Shown: positions 1 through 8,791 of the stretch, in pieces
How positions within the stretch are numbered: position 1 is the stretch's first letter
How the letters are laid out: every line of letters starts with the position of its first letter
Source: Candidatus Gastranaerophilales bacterium
GTDB lineage: Bacteria; Cyanobacteriota; Vampirovibrionia; Gastranaerophilales; Gastranaerophilaceae
NCBI GenBank assembly: GCA_944325145.1
Contig: CALYDL010000006.1
Coordinates: forward strand, 1-64,000
Direction of reading: 5' to 3'
DNA length: 64,000 nucleotides
The notes under the pieces: model-generated
The model's input: only the letters and a program-made list of their open reading frames with translations
Database searches by the model: none
Told to the model about the DNA's origin: nothing
Position numbers and translations under genes: made by a program

Positions 1-76
1 TGCACTTATGGCATTTGTAGCTAAAGGCGTTAAAGATAAATTTACAAATAAAAATGAAGAAAAAGCTCCTAATTAG
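1..76 (+). CDS. C-terminal end of an unidentified protein (cut by window edge)
   Basis: An open frame enters from the left edge at base 2 and ends with TAG at 74-76, giving a lysine-rich tail that ends in EEKAPN. Too little is present to name a family. The stop codon lies beside the loop of a symmetrical hairpin that also serves the convergent gene on the other strand. Confidence 0.55.
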   Translation, partial: ALMAFVAKGVKDKFTNKNEEKAPN

Positions 77-85
77 GGGCTTTTT
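60..85. terminator. bidirectional intrinsic terminator between convergent genes
   Basis: Stem AAAAAGCTCC (60-69), loop TAATTA, stem GGGGCTTTTT (76-85), with one G-T pair. There is an A-run on one side and a T-run on the other, so it can end transcription in both directions. The stop codons of both convergent genes fall in or next to the loop, so each protein ends in the same residues, EKAPN. Confidence 0.75.
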
Positions 86-521
86 CATTAATTATTTTTT
101 CTGTTAAATTTGCTGCATATTTAATAAATTCTGTGCAAGGGCGTGTTTTATAATATTCTTCTGTTCTTTTATCCGGAATATAACTCCCCCTGTCTTCACC
201 CAAAAGGTTGCGGCACAATATTGAGCCGAATTCGTTTTTAAATTCGTCTGCCAAATCTTGAATTAGTTTATAGTGGTTTGCCTTTATTTCATCGTTATTG
301 TTTTCAATATAGCCGCGTTTCAGCCCCACTAATAAAAACATGGAACTAACCGCCCCGCAAACTTCTCTAAGTCTTCCCATGCCGCCGCCCATAGATGACG
401 TCATTTTTAAACCAACTTCAAAATCTATGCCAAAATCTTCACAAAATGCACAAAAAACAGATTGCGCGCAATTGTAGCCTGATAAAAATAATTCTTCCGC
501 TTTTTTTGCTTTATCTTCCAT
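69..521 (-). CDS. C_GCAxxG_C_C family putative redox protein
   Basis: This 150-residue protein fits the C_GCAxxG_C_C family, small cysteine-rich proteins thought to be redox active but without an assigned reaction. Visible family features are GYNCAQSV near the N-terminus, a glycine-rich GGGMG segment followed by CGA, and later single cysteines (CRNLL, RPCTEF). I chose the ATG at 521 (MEDKAKKAEELF). The longer in-frame extension adds an unrelated hydrophobic leader. A TATAAT box at 529-534 on the same strand would place the transcript start almost at this ATG, so the message may have almost no 5' leader. It converges on the partial gene at the left edge and shares its terminator. Family assignment is firm; function is unknown. 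Confidence 0.8.
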   Translation of the reverse strand: MEDKAKKAEELFLSGYNCAQSVFCAFCEDFGIDFEVGLKMTSSMGGGMGRLREVCGAVSSMFLLVGLKRGYIENNNDEIKANHYKLIQDLADEFKNEFGSILCRNLLGEDRGSYIPDKRTEEYYKTRPCTEFIKYAANLTEKIINEKAPN

Positions 522-597
522 AAAAACTATTATATCGGCTAAAAGATTTTTGGCTATTTTTGTGTTAGTATTTGTGAAATACAAAGGGCGGTAAGTT

Positions 598-1740
598 TTG
601 AAATTGAGAAAGATTTTAGTTTGCATTCATATCTATTATCACAATCAAGTCGATTATATAATTGATAAATTAAAAAGCTTGAATGGCATTGATTATGATT
701 TATTTGTTACATATACAAACGAAAACAAAGAAACAAATGAAAAATTTTTAAATTTTAATAAAAATGCAAAATTTAAAATAGTTGAAAATAAAGGGTATGA
801 TATCTATCCGTTCTTGGTTTTAATTAATGAAATTGACCTTGAAAAATATTCTTCCGTTTTAAAACTTCACACAAAAAATAAAGATGAATTTGACAGTTAT
901 AGCTGGCGAGATGATTTATATGAAAATCTTATGGGAACAAAAAACATCTTTAAGGCTAATTTAAAAAAAATAGAAAAATACGGGCTGGTTGGTTCTAAAA
1001 AAAGAATAACCACAATGAATGAAAGATGCCCTGAAAATGTTTGGCTTTTTGAAGATGTTTGCAAGCAAATTGGAATTGAACCAAAAAAGGCAAATTTTAT
1101 TGCAGGAACAATTTTTTTAGCCAGAATTGAAATTATAAAAAGAATTAAAGAATTAAATTTGCTTCAGCTTGATTTTGAAAATAAAACAATGGAAACGGGC
1201 TCTAATGGAACAGTTGCCCACGTTATAGAAAGATTATTTGGGGTTTTGTGCAATGATTTGGGCTATAAAATTTATGGTTCAAACAAAAGAAAAATCTTTT
1301 CAAAGGAATGGAAGAATAATATTTTAAGAAAAATATTTTCAATTCAAAATAAAAATTGCAAAAAATTTTATACAATTTTTGGAATAACAATTTCAAAAAA
1401 TAGATATGAATATGAAATTAAAGGGCTTGATAATAATATCTATATAACCAAAAACAATGAAAGAAAATTTTTAAAAGAAAAAGCAATCAATGGCTTAGAA
1501 ATAATAATTAAAGGTAATGGCAATACAATTAAAATTGCAAAAAATGCAAGCTTTGAAAATTCAAAATTAATTATAGAATCAAATACTAATGATATTATTA
1601 TTGAAGATAATGTAAAACTTAAAAATTGCACATTTGTATTAAAGGAAAATGAAAACAAACTTTTAAAAATAACAAAAAATACAAGCTTAGAAGATAAAGA
1701 AATTGTTTTAAAAAATATTAATGAGGAATGTATTATCTGA
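598..1740 (+). CDS. RgpF-like glycosyltransferase with repetitive C-terminal tail
   Basis: The first ~240 of 380 residues resemble the rhamnan synthesis protein F family, transferases of cell-surface polysaccharide assembly. Signs are an N-terminal beta-strand with paired His/Tyr (CIHIYYHNQV), NKGYDIYPFL, KLHTKNKD and AGTIFLAR. After an FGITISK element, residues ~270-380 switch to short beta-strand repeats of the form 'N-x-I-x-I-x-K/D-N', as in left-handed beta-helix or beta-solenoid proteins, without recognisable acyltransferase residues. The start is TTG at 598 behind AAAGGGCGG. The gene overlaps the next, similarly built gene by a TGATG junction, so the pair is probably translationally coupled. 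The donor sugar cannot be read from sequence. Confidence 0.75.
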   Translation: MKLRKILVCIHIYYHNQVDYIIDKLKSLNGIDYDLFVTYTNENKETNEKFLNFNKNAKFKIVENKGYDIYPFLVLINEIDLEKYSSVLKLHTKNKDEFDSYSWRDDLYENLMGTKNIFKANLKKIEKYGLVGSKKRITTMNERCPENVWLFEDVCKQIGIEPKKANFIAGTIFLARIEIIKRIKELNLLQLDFENKTMETGSNGTVAHVIERLFGVLCNDLGYKIYGSNKRKIFSKEWKNNILRKIFSIQNKNCKKFYTIFGITISKNRYEYEIKGLDNNIYITKNNERKFLKEKAINGLEIIIKGNGNTIKIAKNASFENSKLIIESNTNDIIIEDNVKLKNCTFVLKENENKLLKITKNTSLEDKEIVLKNINEECII

Positions 1741-3089
1741 TGGGAAAAAGATATTGTGTTTTTGCAAGCTACAGTAAAGAAAATAAAATTGGCGATGATA
1801 TTTTATTTTATTTAAAAGAACTAAATAAAATAACTAATGGTGTTGTTTTTATAATGGATAACCCAATTGATGAAACCGAAGAAAAAAAACTTGAAGGTTT
1901 AACCATTTATCATAAATGTGAAAAGCACAATGAATATGATTTTGGTTCATACAAAAGGGGTTTTTTCTATTTAAAAGAAAACGGCTTTTTAGATGATACA
2001 AGCGAAATTGTTTTTGCAAACGATTCTTGCTTGGGCCCATTAAAACCTTTGAATTTATTTATTGAAAAATGGGAAAAAGAAAATAAACCAGATTTTTATG
2101 GAATTACAATAAATAATTACGGTTTTAAATATTCAACAAAACCAATTATAGCAACATATTTTCCCCATATTCAATCATATTTTTTTCTTATAACAAAAAA
2201 CATTTTTGAAAAAGCTTTTTTTGTTGATTTTATGGCCTCAATAAAACATTTTGACAATTTTGAAGAAGTTGTAAAAAACTATGAAATGGGGCTTTCTGAT
2301 GTAATTAAAAGAAATGGTTTTGATTTGAAAGGGTACTTTAAATTTGATAATTTTAAAAAAGATCCTACATTAGAAGAAAAACCAATGTTTCTAACCATTA
2401 AAAAAGGCTTTTTTATCAAAAAAAAGAATGAATTGGTTAAAAGCAGAGATAAAAATCTTGTAAATTATTTTTTTCAAAAAAGCATTTTTCCATATATTTT
2501 GAATAAAAAAGGCGGTTTGGTTAAAAAATCAAATAATAGTTTACTTGCCCCTGCTTTTTTGATAAAACATCTTTTCTCTGTTATCTTAAAAAATACATTT
2601 AAAATTAAAAATATAGGCTGTGCAAAAGTTATTATGATTTTTGGCATAAGTTTCAAATTTAAAAGATATAATTATAAGATTTCTAACATATCCGCAAATT
2701 ATATTAAAATTATAGATAATAAAAACAAAATAACCTTAAAAGAAAAGAAACTTGAAGGACTTGAAATTGTTATAAATGGCAAAAGAAATTCTATATTAAT
2801 AGATAAAAATGCAAAATTCAAAAATTCAAAAATAGAAATTTTTGCAGATGATTGCACGATTGAAATAAATTCAGAACATCTTGTTTCAAATTTAAGTGTA
2901 AAATTTGAAAAATCAAATTATCAAAGCTTGGTTATTGATAAAAATGCACAAATTTCAAATTTTGACATTGTTTCAAATACGGAAGACGTTTTAATTGAAA
3001 TAAAAGATGGTAAAATTTCAAATAATTCAGCTAAAATTGAAAAATATATTGATAAAGAAAATAGGCCAAGAATAGTCATTGGTGGCTAA
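1740..3089 (+). CDS. RgpF-like glycosyltransferase with repetitive C-terminal tail (second copy)
   Basis: This is a paralogue of the preceding gene and probably also acts in surface glycan assembly. RgpF-type motifs are NEYDFGSYKRG and FANDSCLGPL in the first ~110 residues. After IFGISFKFKRY the last ~130 residues are beta-solenoid-like repeats (NSILIDKNAKFKNSKIEIF), matching the tail of its neighbour in pattern and order. I prefer the ATG at 1740, which overlaps the upstream TGA. An in-frame ATG at 1728 directly abuts the GAGGA site and has no spacing. It converges with the next gene, with one base between the two stops and no visible terminator. Family is fairly sure; substrate is unknown. 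Confidence 0.75.
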   Translation: MGKRYCVFASYSKENKIGDDILFYLKELNKITNGVVFIMDNPIDETEEKKLEGLTIYHKCEKHNEYDFGSYKRGFFYLKENGFLDDTSEIVFANDSCLGPLKPLNLFIEKWEKENKPDFYGITINNYGFKYSTKPIIATYFPHIQSYFFLITKNIFEKAFFVDFMASIKHFDNFEEVVKNYEMGLSDVIKRNGFDLKGYFKFDNFKKDPTLEEKPMFLTIKKGFFIKKKNELVKSRDKNLVNYFFQKSIFPYILNKKGGLVKKSNNSLLAPAFLIKHLFSVILKNTFKIKNIGCAKVIMIFGISFKFKRYNYKISNISANYIKIIDNKNKITLKEKKLEGLEIVINGKRNSILIDKNAKFKNSKIEIFADDCTIEINSEHLVSNLSVKFEKSNYQSLVIDKNAQISNFDIVSNTEDVLIEIKDGKISNNSAKIEKYIDKENRPRIVIGG

Positions 3090-3090
3090 C

Positions 3091-4050
3091 TTAAATTTTA
3101 ATTTTGAATCCAAAAACTATAAGATATTTATGCTTTTTGCCTTGTCTGTCTTTGTATTTTTTAAGTTGCAATAAAATTGGTATGCCGGTTTTTTTATATA
3201 ATGCACCGTATTTTATTGTTTCAAAAACCGCCTTTTCAACACTTGCGCCACTTATGTTTTTTTGTATAACATCATATTCATAATCAAGCGTTTTTTGCGT
3301 ATAGTTCTGCATTTTTTCAATATTTTTTATTGTATTTGCACCATGCCACCTGTATGAAAAAAGAACTTTGTCTATGTATTTGTATTTACCATATTTAGAC
3401 AATTGCAAGTGTAAAAAATAATCTTCCAAGGGAGCTTCATTTGTAAATTTTGGAATTAAATCAAGTGTGGATTTTCTTATTAAATAACCGTTTGGAATGT
3501 AATTCACTGTTAAAAAAGTTTGATACTTGCCAAATTCTTTAGAACTAAAATTAACATCCGGTCTGCCTGCCTTCAATGATTCGCCAAAGGTTAAATATTT
3601 GGCTTCATTTTTATTATATACAATATTTTGTTTTTCATCCCAGTAGCAAACTTTGCCATTTGAATCAATAAATTGATTATCACCAACAACTAAACAATAT
3701 TTTTTGTTTTTATCTAAAAATTCTGCCTGGATTTTAAGAGCATTAACATCCGCTATCATATCATCGGATGCTATAAAGTAAATGTATTCACCACTTGTAA
3801 GAGAAACTAATTTATTAAATGTCGCAATAGTTCCTTCGTTTTCTTTTGTTTCAAAATGAACTCTTTTAAATCTTTTTTCGCATTCGGTTCGCAATTCATT
3901 GATTTTTTGAAACGTTAGATCGCTTGAACCGTCATCAACCGCAATAAGTTCAATATTTTTATAACTTTGATTAATTATTGATTTTATTGTGTCTTGAACA
4001 TAATTTTGATGATTATAAGAAGGTATTAAAACGGAAATTAAAGATTTCAT
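3091..4050 (-). CDS. family 2 glycosyltransferase
   Basis: This 319-residue GT-A fold transferase is predicted to add a sugar from a nucleotide donor to a glycan on the cytoplasmic side of the membrane. The start has the GT2 signature SVLIPSYNHQNYV, AVDDGSSD near residue 40 and ASDDM as the metal-binding DxD-like motif near residue 95. Late W/H residues (YRWHG) fit the acceptor side. It ends in FGFKIKI, a short hydrophobic 'FG' tail shared with other transferases here. The start touches the stop of the upstream gene at 4050, so the two are co-translated within a long minus-strand operon. Family certain; linkage unknown. Confidence 0.9.
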   Translation of the reverse strand: MKSLISVLIPSYNHQNYVQDTIKSIINQSYKNIELIAVDDGSSDLTFQKINELRTECEKRFKRVHFETKENEGTIATFNKLVSLTSGEYIYFIASDDMIADVNALKIQAEFLDKNKKYCLVVGDNQFIDSNGKVCYWDEKQNIVYNKNEAKYLTFGESLKAGRPDVNFSSKEFGKYQTFLTVNYIPNGYLIRKSTLDLIPKFTNEAPLEDYFLHLQLSKYGKYKYIDKVLFSYRWHGANTIKNIEKMQNYTQKTLDYEYDVIQKNISGASVEKAVFETIKYGALYKKTGIPILLQLKKYKDRQGKKHKYLIVFGFKIKI

Positions 4051-5078
4051 TATTTTTCCTTTTCTTCACATAAATCGGTAATTATTTTAAGGCTCTTTTC
4101 CAGAGAAAGCGTATTTTGCATAAATTCAAGCGGGCGAAATTTGTTTAAAAATTTTTTCGGGTCATTTTTATATTCTGTTATTATTGCCTTTAATTCATCA
4201 AAATTATGATAATATTGCCCGTTTTTATCACACAAATAAGGAACGGTTCGCCCGCCGTATTTGTTTTCGTTAAATTTAACTACAGCAGGGCGGTTATGTG
4301 CCCAGCATTCGGCATGCGCCATTCCGAAAGTTTCAATATAATCCTGAATATAAATTACAAAATCCGCTTTTTTTAGAGCCTCATACCATTCATAAAGATT
4401 ATAAGATTGATATATTATATTTGTGCAATTAATATTAAGACTTTTTATAAAATCTTCAAGTTCTTGGCTAAACGGTATTCTTTTATAATAGCAGATTATA
4501 TTGTTGTGTATTTTGTTGTCAAAATAAGTATGTTCTATTCCGCTAATCCAATCTTTTACTTTATACATATATTCAGCAGGTGTTTTTTCCCTGTAGTGTT
4601 CAATAACCCAGGGGGAGTGGGCAAGAGTATAATCAACGCAATCGTATGTCGGAATTAAATATTGCCAATCATAATCAAATTTAGCGGCACGGGGAAAAGT
4701 TATCACTTTTTTTATCCCCCCCCGACTAAATTTTAAGTTTTCGATTTTTTTCATTTCTTCTTTATCGGTCCACAAAACAAGAAGATACTTTGTATATTTT
4801 GTAATTTTATTATATGTATACGGCGTTTTTGTTTTTTTAAAACTTGCAAACAAATTTAAAAGGGTTGTCGGGTGCCCTATAATTTTATGCCCTTTTGAAT
4901 TTTTAAGTTCATCAAAACAAAGATGATATTTTATGTATTTTTCTTTGTTATTAAGCAGTTTGTATAACAGGGTTTTTATAAAAAATCTTGATAAGCTGTA
5001 ATAATAAGAAAAAAAGGATAAATCCCTATCTTCTTTTTTAAAAGATGTTATTATTGCATATTCTGCTTTTTTATTCAT
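4050..5078 (-). CDS. GT-B type glycosyltransferase carrying a poly-G tract
   Basis: The 342-residue protein looks like a GT-B transferase of the GT4 group. Near residue 250 it has ETFGMAHAECWAHNRPAVV, the donor-binding pattern E-x2-G...E-x-W/A...P-V of that class. There is no export signal, so it should act in the cytoplasm on a lipid-linked glycan. The coding strand contains eight consecutive G at 4716-4723 (codons for SRGGIK), notable in such an AT-rich gene because one-base slippage would switch the protein off. It overlaps the upstream DUF1796 gene by a few bases. Family moderately sure; donor and acceptor unknown. Confidence 0.7.
   Translation of the reverse strand: MNKKAEYAIITSFKKEDRDLSFFSYYYSLSRFFIKTLLYKLLNNKEKYIKYHLCFDELKNSKGHKIIGHPTTLLNLFASFKKTKTPYTYNKITKYTKYLLVLWTDKEEMKKIENLKFSRGGIKKVITFPRAAKFDYDWQYLIPTYDCVDYTLAHSPWVIEHYREKTPAEYMYKVKDWISGIEHTYFDNKIHNNIICYYKRIPFSQELEDFIKSLNINCTNIIYQSYNLYEWYEALKKADFVIYIQDYIETFGMAHAECWAHNRPAVVKFNENKYGGRTVPYLCDKNGQYYHNFDELKAIITEYKNDPKKFLNKFRPLEFMQNTLSLEKSLKIITDLCEEKEK
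4716..4723 (-). repeat. homopolymeric G8 tract inside a glycosyltransferase gene
   Basis: Eight C on the plus strand are eight G on the coding strand, near codon 120 of the GT-B gene. It is currently in frame. Tracts of this kind in surface-glycan genes of other bacteria cause phase variation, but eight bases is at the short end for this. Confidence 0.6.
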
Positions 5079-5889
5079 TTTTCATTTTCCCGATTGATAA
5101 ATTTAATCTTACCCCGAAAATATATAATTTGCTTGAAATCATAGAATTTAAAAAAGGAAGAATTTCAAACGCAAAGCCTTTTTTCAATTTTAAAAAGCGG
5201 AGCAATTTTACCCCATACTCCCGATTAATTTCTTTTTTTATTAATTTGCGGTTAATTTCAATATTATCTAAAAAATTCCATTCATAATTTGTTTTTATAT
5301 AATCATATAGGTTTGAAACTCTTTTATATCTTACAATTTCAACATTTTCAAATTTTTTGATTTCGTCTTTTGAATTAAATTGAATTGATTTTATAAAAAT
5401 TTCTTTATTCGGATATAGTTCTTTTAAGGTTTTTGAAAGGTGAAGAATTGAATCTTCCGAAACTTCAAACCCGTTTGATAAAACGAAAAGAATTCTGTTT
5501 GATTTTTTAATAAGCCTTATCAGTCTTTCAATTCTTCTTTTTATTTTTGCCTGAACTTTTTTAAATTCATTATCGGTTTCAAATTTTTTATCAAAATGGT
5601 TTAAAAAATAATACCCCGTTTTCATATCCTGATATGCCGCTTTGTTGTTATGGCACTCATTGGACATTTCTTCCGGCGGAATATAGCGCATGTTTTCTTT
5701 TAACATGAAATTTTTAAAATTATTTTTAAAACATTCGGCAAGACTATATAAAGTTTTTTCATCTTTAAAACAAAGCCAATCAAAAGGAAGCGAACAATCC
5801 CGCATGCCGCGTTCAAGCAAATTATGTGATACCATGCAATTTCCGCCGAGAGAACAGACTAAGTCAAAGTTTTCTTTATTTATATCCAT
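5071..5889 (-). CDS. DUF1796 family putative papain-like cysteine peptidase
   Basis: This 272-residue protein matches the DUF1796 family, annotated as putative papain-like cysteine peptidases and often found inside glycan loci. The diagnostic start is [18 protein letters not shown] followed by SLPFDWL, giving a conserved Cys near residue 18. [17 protein letters not shown] and a C-terminal IFGVRLNLS segment follow. The IFGV tail resembles the tails of neighbouring glycosyltransferases, so a role in glycan modification rather than proteolysis is equally possible. It overlaps both neighbours by under 20 bases and lies in the middle of the minus-strand operon. Family likely; activity unproven. 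Confidence 0.7.
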   Translation of the reverse strand: MDINKENFDLVCSLGGNCMVSHNLLERGMRDCSLPFDWLCFKDEKTLYSLAECFKNNFKNFMLKENMRYIPPEEMSNECHNNKAAYQDMKTGYYFLNHFDKKFETDNEFKKVQAKIKRRIERLIRLIKKSNRILFVLSNGFEVSEDSILHLSKTLKELYPNKEIFIKSIQFNSKDEIKKFENVEIVRYKRVSNLYDYIKTNYEWNFLDNIEINRKLIKKEINREYGVKLLRFLKLKKGFAFEILPFLNSMISSKLYIFGVRLNLSIGKMKNE

Positions 5890-6964
5890 TCAAAACCTCG
5901 ACAATTTTTTCAACTTCATTATCTTCTAAAACAGGTGATATTGGAAGTGAAATTATTTCATTATGAATTTTTTCTGTAACAGGCAAATTCAAATTTTGCC
6001 ATTCTTTGTATGCGCCTTGTTTATGGGGTGGCGTTGGGTAGTGAATGTTTGTTTGAATGTTATTTTCTTCTAAAAAGTTTTGGAATTTATTCCTATCTTG
6101 CACCCTAACTGCAAAAATGTGCCAAACGTGCGCCAGCTCATCATAAGTATTTGGTAAAATTATTGCAGGGTTTTTAATGTTTTCTCTAAAATATTTTGAA
6201 ATTTCCCTGCGTCTAATATTATCTTTTTCTAAATATTTTAATTTAACATCCAAAATTGCAGCTTGAATTTCATCCAGCCTTGAATTTATGCCCTTATAAA
6301 TGTGGTGATATTTGTAATCAGAACCATAATTTGCAATGGCTCTTATTTTTTTTGCAAGTTCATCATCATTTGTGGTAACGCATCCGCCATCACCTAGTGC
6401 GCCTAAATTTTTGCCCGGGTAAAAGCTAAAGCCTGAAGCATCACCTAAAGAGCCGCATTTAACCCCATTATAAATGCTTCCATGGGCTTGGGCTGAATCT
6501 TCAATAATTTTAAGATTATATTTTTGCGCCAATTCCCATATACGCTCCATTTGAACTGCCTGCCCATACAGGTGAACCACCATAATAGCTTTTGTTTTAT
6601 CTGTTATTTTTTCTTCAATTAAATCGGGGTTAATGTTGTATGTTTCAATATCAGGTTCAACTAAAACTGGCGTGCAGCCATTTTCAGAAATTGCAAGAAT
6701 GGATGCAATGTATGTATTAGCAGGAACTATAATTTCATCGCCTTGTTTAAAGCCAAACCCCCTTATAATAAGGTTAAGTGTATCTAGCCCATTGGCGCAG
6801 CCTATGCAATGTTTTGCCCCAATAAACTTTGCAAAATTTTCTTCAAAAATCTTACATTCGTTTCCTAAAATATACCAGCCTGAATCAAGAACATTTTTTA
6901 TCCTTGAATTAATTTCTTCTCTATATCTTTCGTTTATCTTTTTTAAATCAAGAAATTTAATCAT
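5876..6964 (-). CDS. fdtB: FdtB/QdtB-type sugar 3-aminotransferase (DegT/DnrJ/EryC1/StrS)
   Basis: This is a PLP-dependent aminotransferase of 362 residues that should place an amino group on a dTDP-keto-sugar. It starts [10 protein letters not shown] and has [18 protein letters not shown] for phosphate binding, EDSAQAHG with the PLP-contacting Asp, and [15 protein letters not shown] with the Schiff-base Lys. The '[12 protein letters not shown]' form is typical of FdtB/QdtB, which make dTDP-3-amino-3,6-dideoxyhexoses. The matching FdtA-like isomerase and FdtC-like acetyltransferase lie about 11 kb away on the same strand, supporting this reading. The family is certain; the exact sugar epimer (Fuc3N or Qui3N) is not resolved. 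Confidence 0.85.
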   Translation of the reverse strand: MIKFLDLKKINERYREEINSRIKNVLDSGWYILGNECKIFEENFAKFIGAKHCIGCANGLDTLNLIIRGFGFKQGDEIIVPANTYIASILAISENGCTPVLVEPDIETYNINPDLIEEKITDKTKAIMVVHLYGQAVQMERIWELAQKYNLKIIEDSAQAHGSIYNGVKCGSLGDASGFSFYPGKNLGALGDGGCVTTNDDELAKKIRAIANYGSDYKYHHIYKGINSRLDEIQAAILDVKLKYLEKDNIRRREISKYFRENIKNPAIILPNTYDELAHVWHIFAVRVQDRNKFQNFLEENNIQTNIHYPTPPHKQGAYKEWQNLNLPVTEKIHNEIISLPISPVLEDNEVEKIVEVLNGYK

Positions 6965-6976
6965 AATGCACCTTGG

Positions 6977-8749
6977 CTATTTTAGCATATCATCTTGCAA
7001 AATAAAACTTGCACCACTATTTTTTAGAAATTTAACAATTTTTCTAAATTCTCTTCTGTCTTTTGTGTTCCAGCTATTTGGATGTATTTGATATGTTATA
7101 ACCAATGCTTTATTGGAATTTTCATCTAACAAATATTTAGCGGTTTTTTTAATAAAATATTGGTAACTTGGTTTGCCGACAGAAATTTCAATTTCTGAAT
7201 ATCTTTTTAAAATAATCTTATCTTTAGTATCCATGCCAAAATACCAAATTTTTATATCATCAATTTGTTCAAGCGCTTTTTTTGTTTCTAAATTAATTTG
7301 ATTGCAAGGAGCACCAAAAGCATTTAATGCTAAGCCCGTTTTATCTTTAACTAGTTTTTGAGCATCTTTTAAATATCTGAGTTGTTCTTGCATTGTTTTT
7401 CCACCAAATTCGCAAACAATTTTATCTTGGGGTGTAACCTTTATTGAATGAGTATATCCATGATTAAAAAAACCAAACCTATCTTTGTCGGAATTTTTTA
7501 TAAAATTAATATAATCTTCATCGGCATTTTCTAAAGAATTTGCTACTATGCCCCAATTTGCTTTTATATTTTCTTTTTTGATTATGTTATTAAATCTTTT
7601 AACATTTCTGTCATATTTTATTAAGTCATCAGCCTTAATTACAATTTTAGCATTTTTTAATTTTCCAAAAATCGCAGTCCGGCTTTCCTTATAATCGTTT
7701 ATAAGATTAAATAAACATACGGAGAGGGCAAAAATAATTAACATGAAAATTATTGCTAATGATAAAAATATAAATGTTGCTTTCTTGTATTTTTTTATTT
7801 TTCTTTTCAAATAATTAATTTCGCCGCTTTTATCATTCGGTTGTTTAATTAAATCAGAAAAAACTTCGGGAAATCTTTCAGAGGCTTTTTCTATAACATC
7901 AAACCTTTTAATATTAATTGCAGAAGCCAAAACCCTTCTCATGGCGCTTTCAGGTGTATCATAATAAGGGGTTTTAAAATCAAATTTATCAAATAATTTT
8001 CTGACTTCAATCGGAAAATTTATTATCTCCAACCAAAATCTGACATTTCTTTCATCAGCCGATTGTTTAACAGAATTCCAAACCCCTGACTCGTTAATTG
8101 TTTTTACAGACATTAATTTATCAATATATTTAATTTTGCCTTTAAAGGAATGATAATATATGCAATATGAATCAGTATTTAATATTTCGGGCGGAAGTAT
8201 ATCTAAAAATTCTTTTTTATATTCATTCCATCTATACATAACTGAACATGTTTCTATAAAATAGCCATTAATAGTATCATCTATCGCAAAAACATCTTTT
8301 CCTTTTAATTCTTCAATAGATGGTTTAAAACAAACATCTTCACCTGTTACAATATTTTTTCTCAAACTTTTATGAAAACAGCCTGAAAAATCAGGGTTGT
8401 TGTCTAAAAAATCCACTTGCGTTTGAAGCTTGTCTTCATCCGTCCAATAATCATCACCTTCAAGATATGCAATGTAGTCGCCATTACATTTTAAATAAGT
8501 TTTTTTTAAAACACCATATATGTTTTTTAAAATATATTGGTTTTCACTTTCATAAATCGGCTTTATAAAAGAATATTTTGAGGCATACTCTTCAATAACT
8601 TCTTTTGTGCCATCATCTGAGCAGTCATCATGGACAACAACTTCAAAATCAAAGTTTGTTTTCTGATTAACTATACTATCTAAACATTTTCTTATAAATT
8701 TTACCTGATTGTAACAAAGTACAAATACACTAACCTTAATATTCGTCAT
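6977..8749 (-). CDS. GT2 glycosyltransferase fused to a membrane segment and a NodB-like deacetylase domain
   Basis: Residues 1-240 form a family 2 glycosyltransferase (VSVFVLCYNQVKFI, VVHDDCSDDGT, LEGDDYW). Residues ~321-350 are one strong membrane helix (FIFLSLAIIFMLIIFALSVC). Residues ~365-590 resemble a NodB/polysaccharide deacetylase barrel: IKADDL supplies the paired Asp, NHGYTHS the His-x3-His metal site, AFGAPCNQ the third motif and TYQIHPNSW a late His. The layout predicts a cytoplasmic transferase tied to an extracytoplasmic sugar deacetylase. Helix orientation is not proven by sequence. It lies 12 bases upstream of the fdtB-like gene. Domains are fairly secure; substrates are unknown. 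Confidence 0.8.
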   Translation of the reverse strand: MTNIKVSVFVLCYNQVKFIRKCLDSIVNQKTNFDFEVVVHDDCSDDGTKEVIEEYASKYSFIKPIYESENQYILKNIYGVLKKTYLKCNGDYIAYLEGDDYWTDEDKLQTQVDFLDNNPDFSGCFHKSLRKNIVTGEDVCFKPSIEELKGKDVFAIDDTINGYFIETCSVMYRWNEYKKEFLDILPPEILNTDSYCIYYHSFKGKIKYIDKLMSVKTINESGVWNSVKQSADERNVRFWLEIINFPIEVRKLFDKFDFKTPYYDTPESAMRRVLASAINIKRFDVIEKASERFPEVFSDLIKQPNDKSGEINYLKRKIKKYKKATFIFLSLAIIFMLIIFALSVCLFNLINDYKESRTAIFGKLKNAKIVIKADDLIKYDRNVKRFNNIIKKENIKANWGIVANSLENADEDYINFIKNSDKDRFGFFNHGYTHSIKVTPQDKIVCEFGGKTMQEQLRYLKDAQKLVKDKTGLALNAFGAPCNQINLETKKALEQIDDIKIWYFGMDTKDKIILKRYSEIEISVGKPSYQYFIKKTAKYLLDENSNKALVITYQIHPNSWNTKDRREFRKIVKFLKNSGASFILQDDMLK

Positions 8750-8791
8750 AATAGAAAAATAATACCATGAAAAGTAACTAAATTTTTATTG

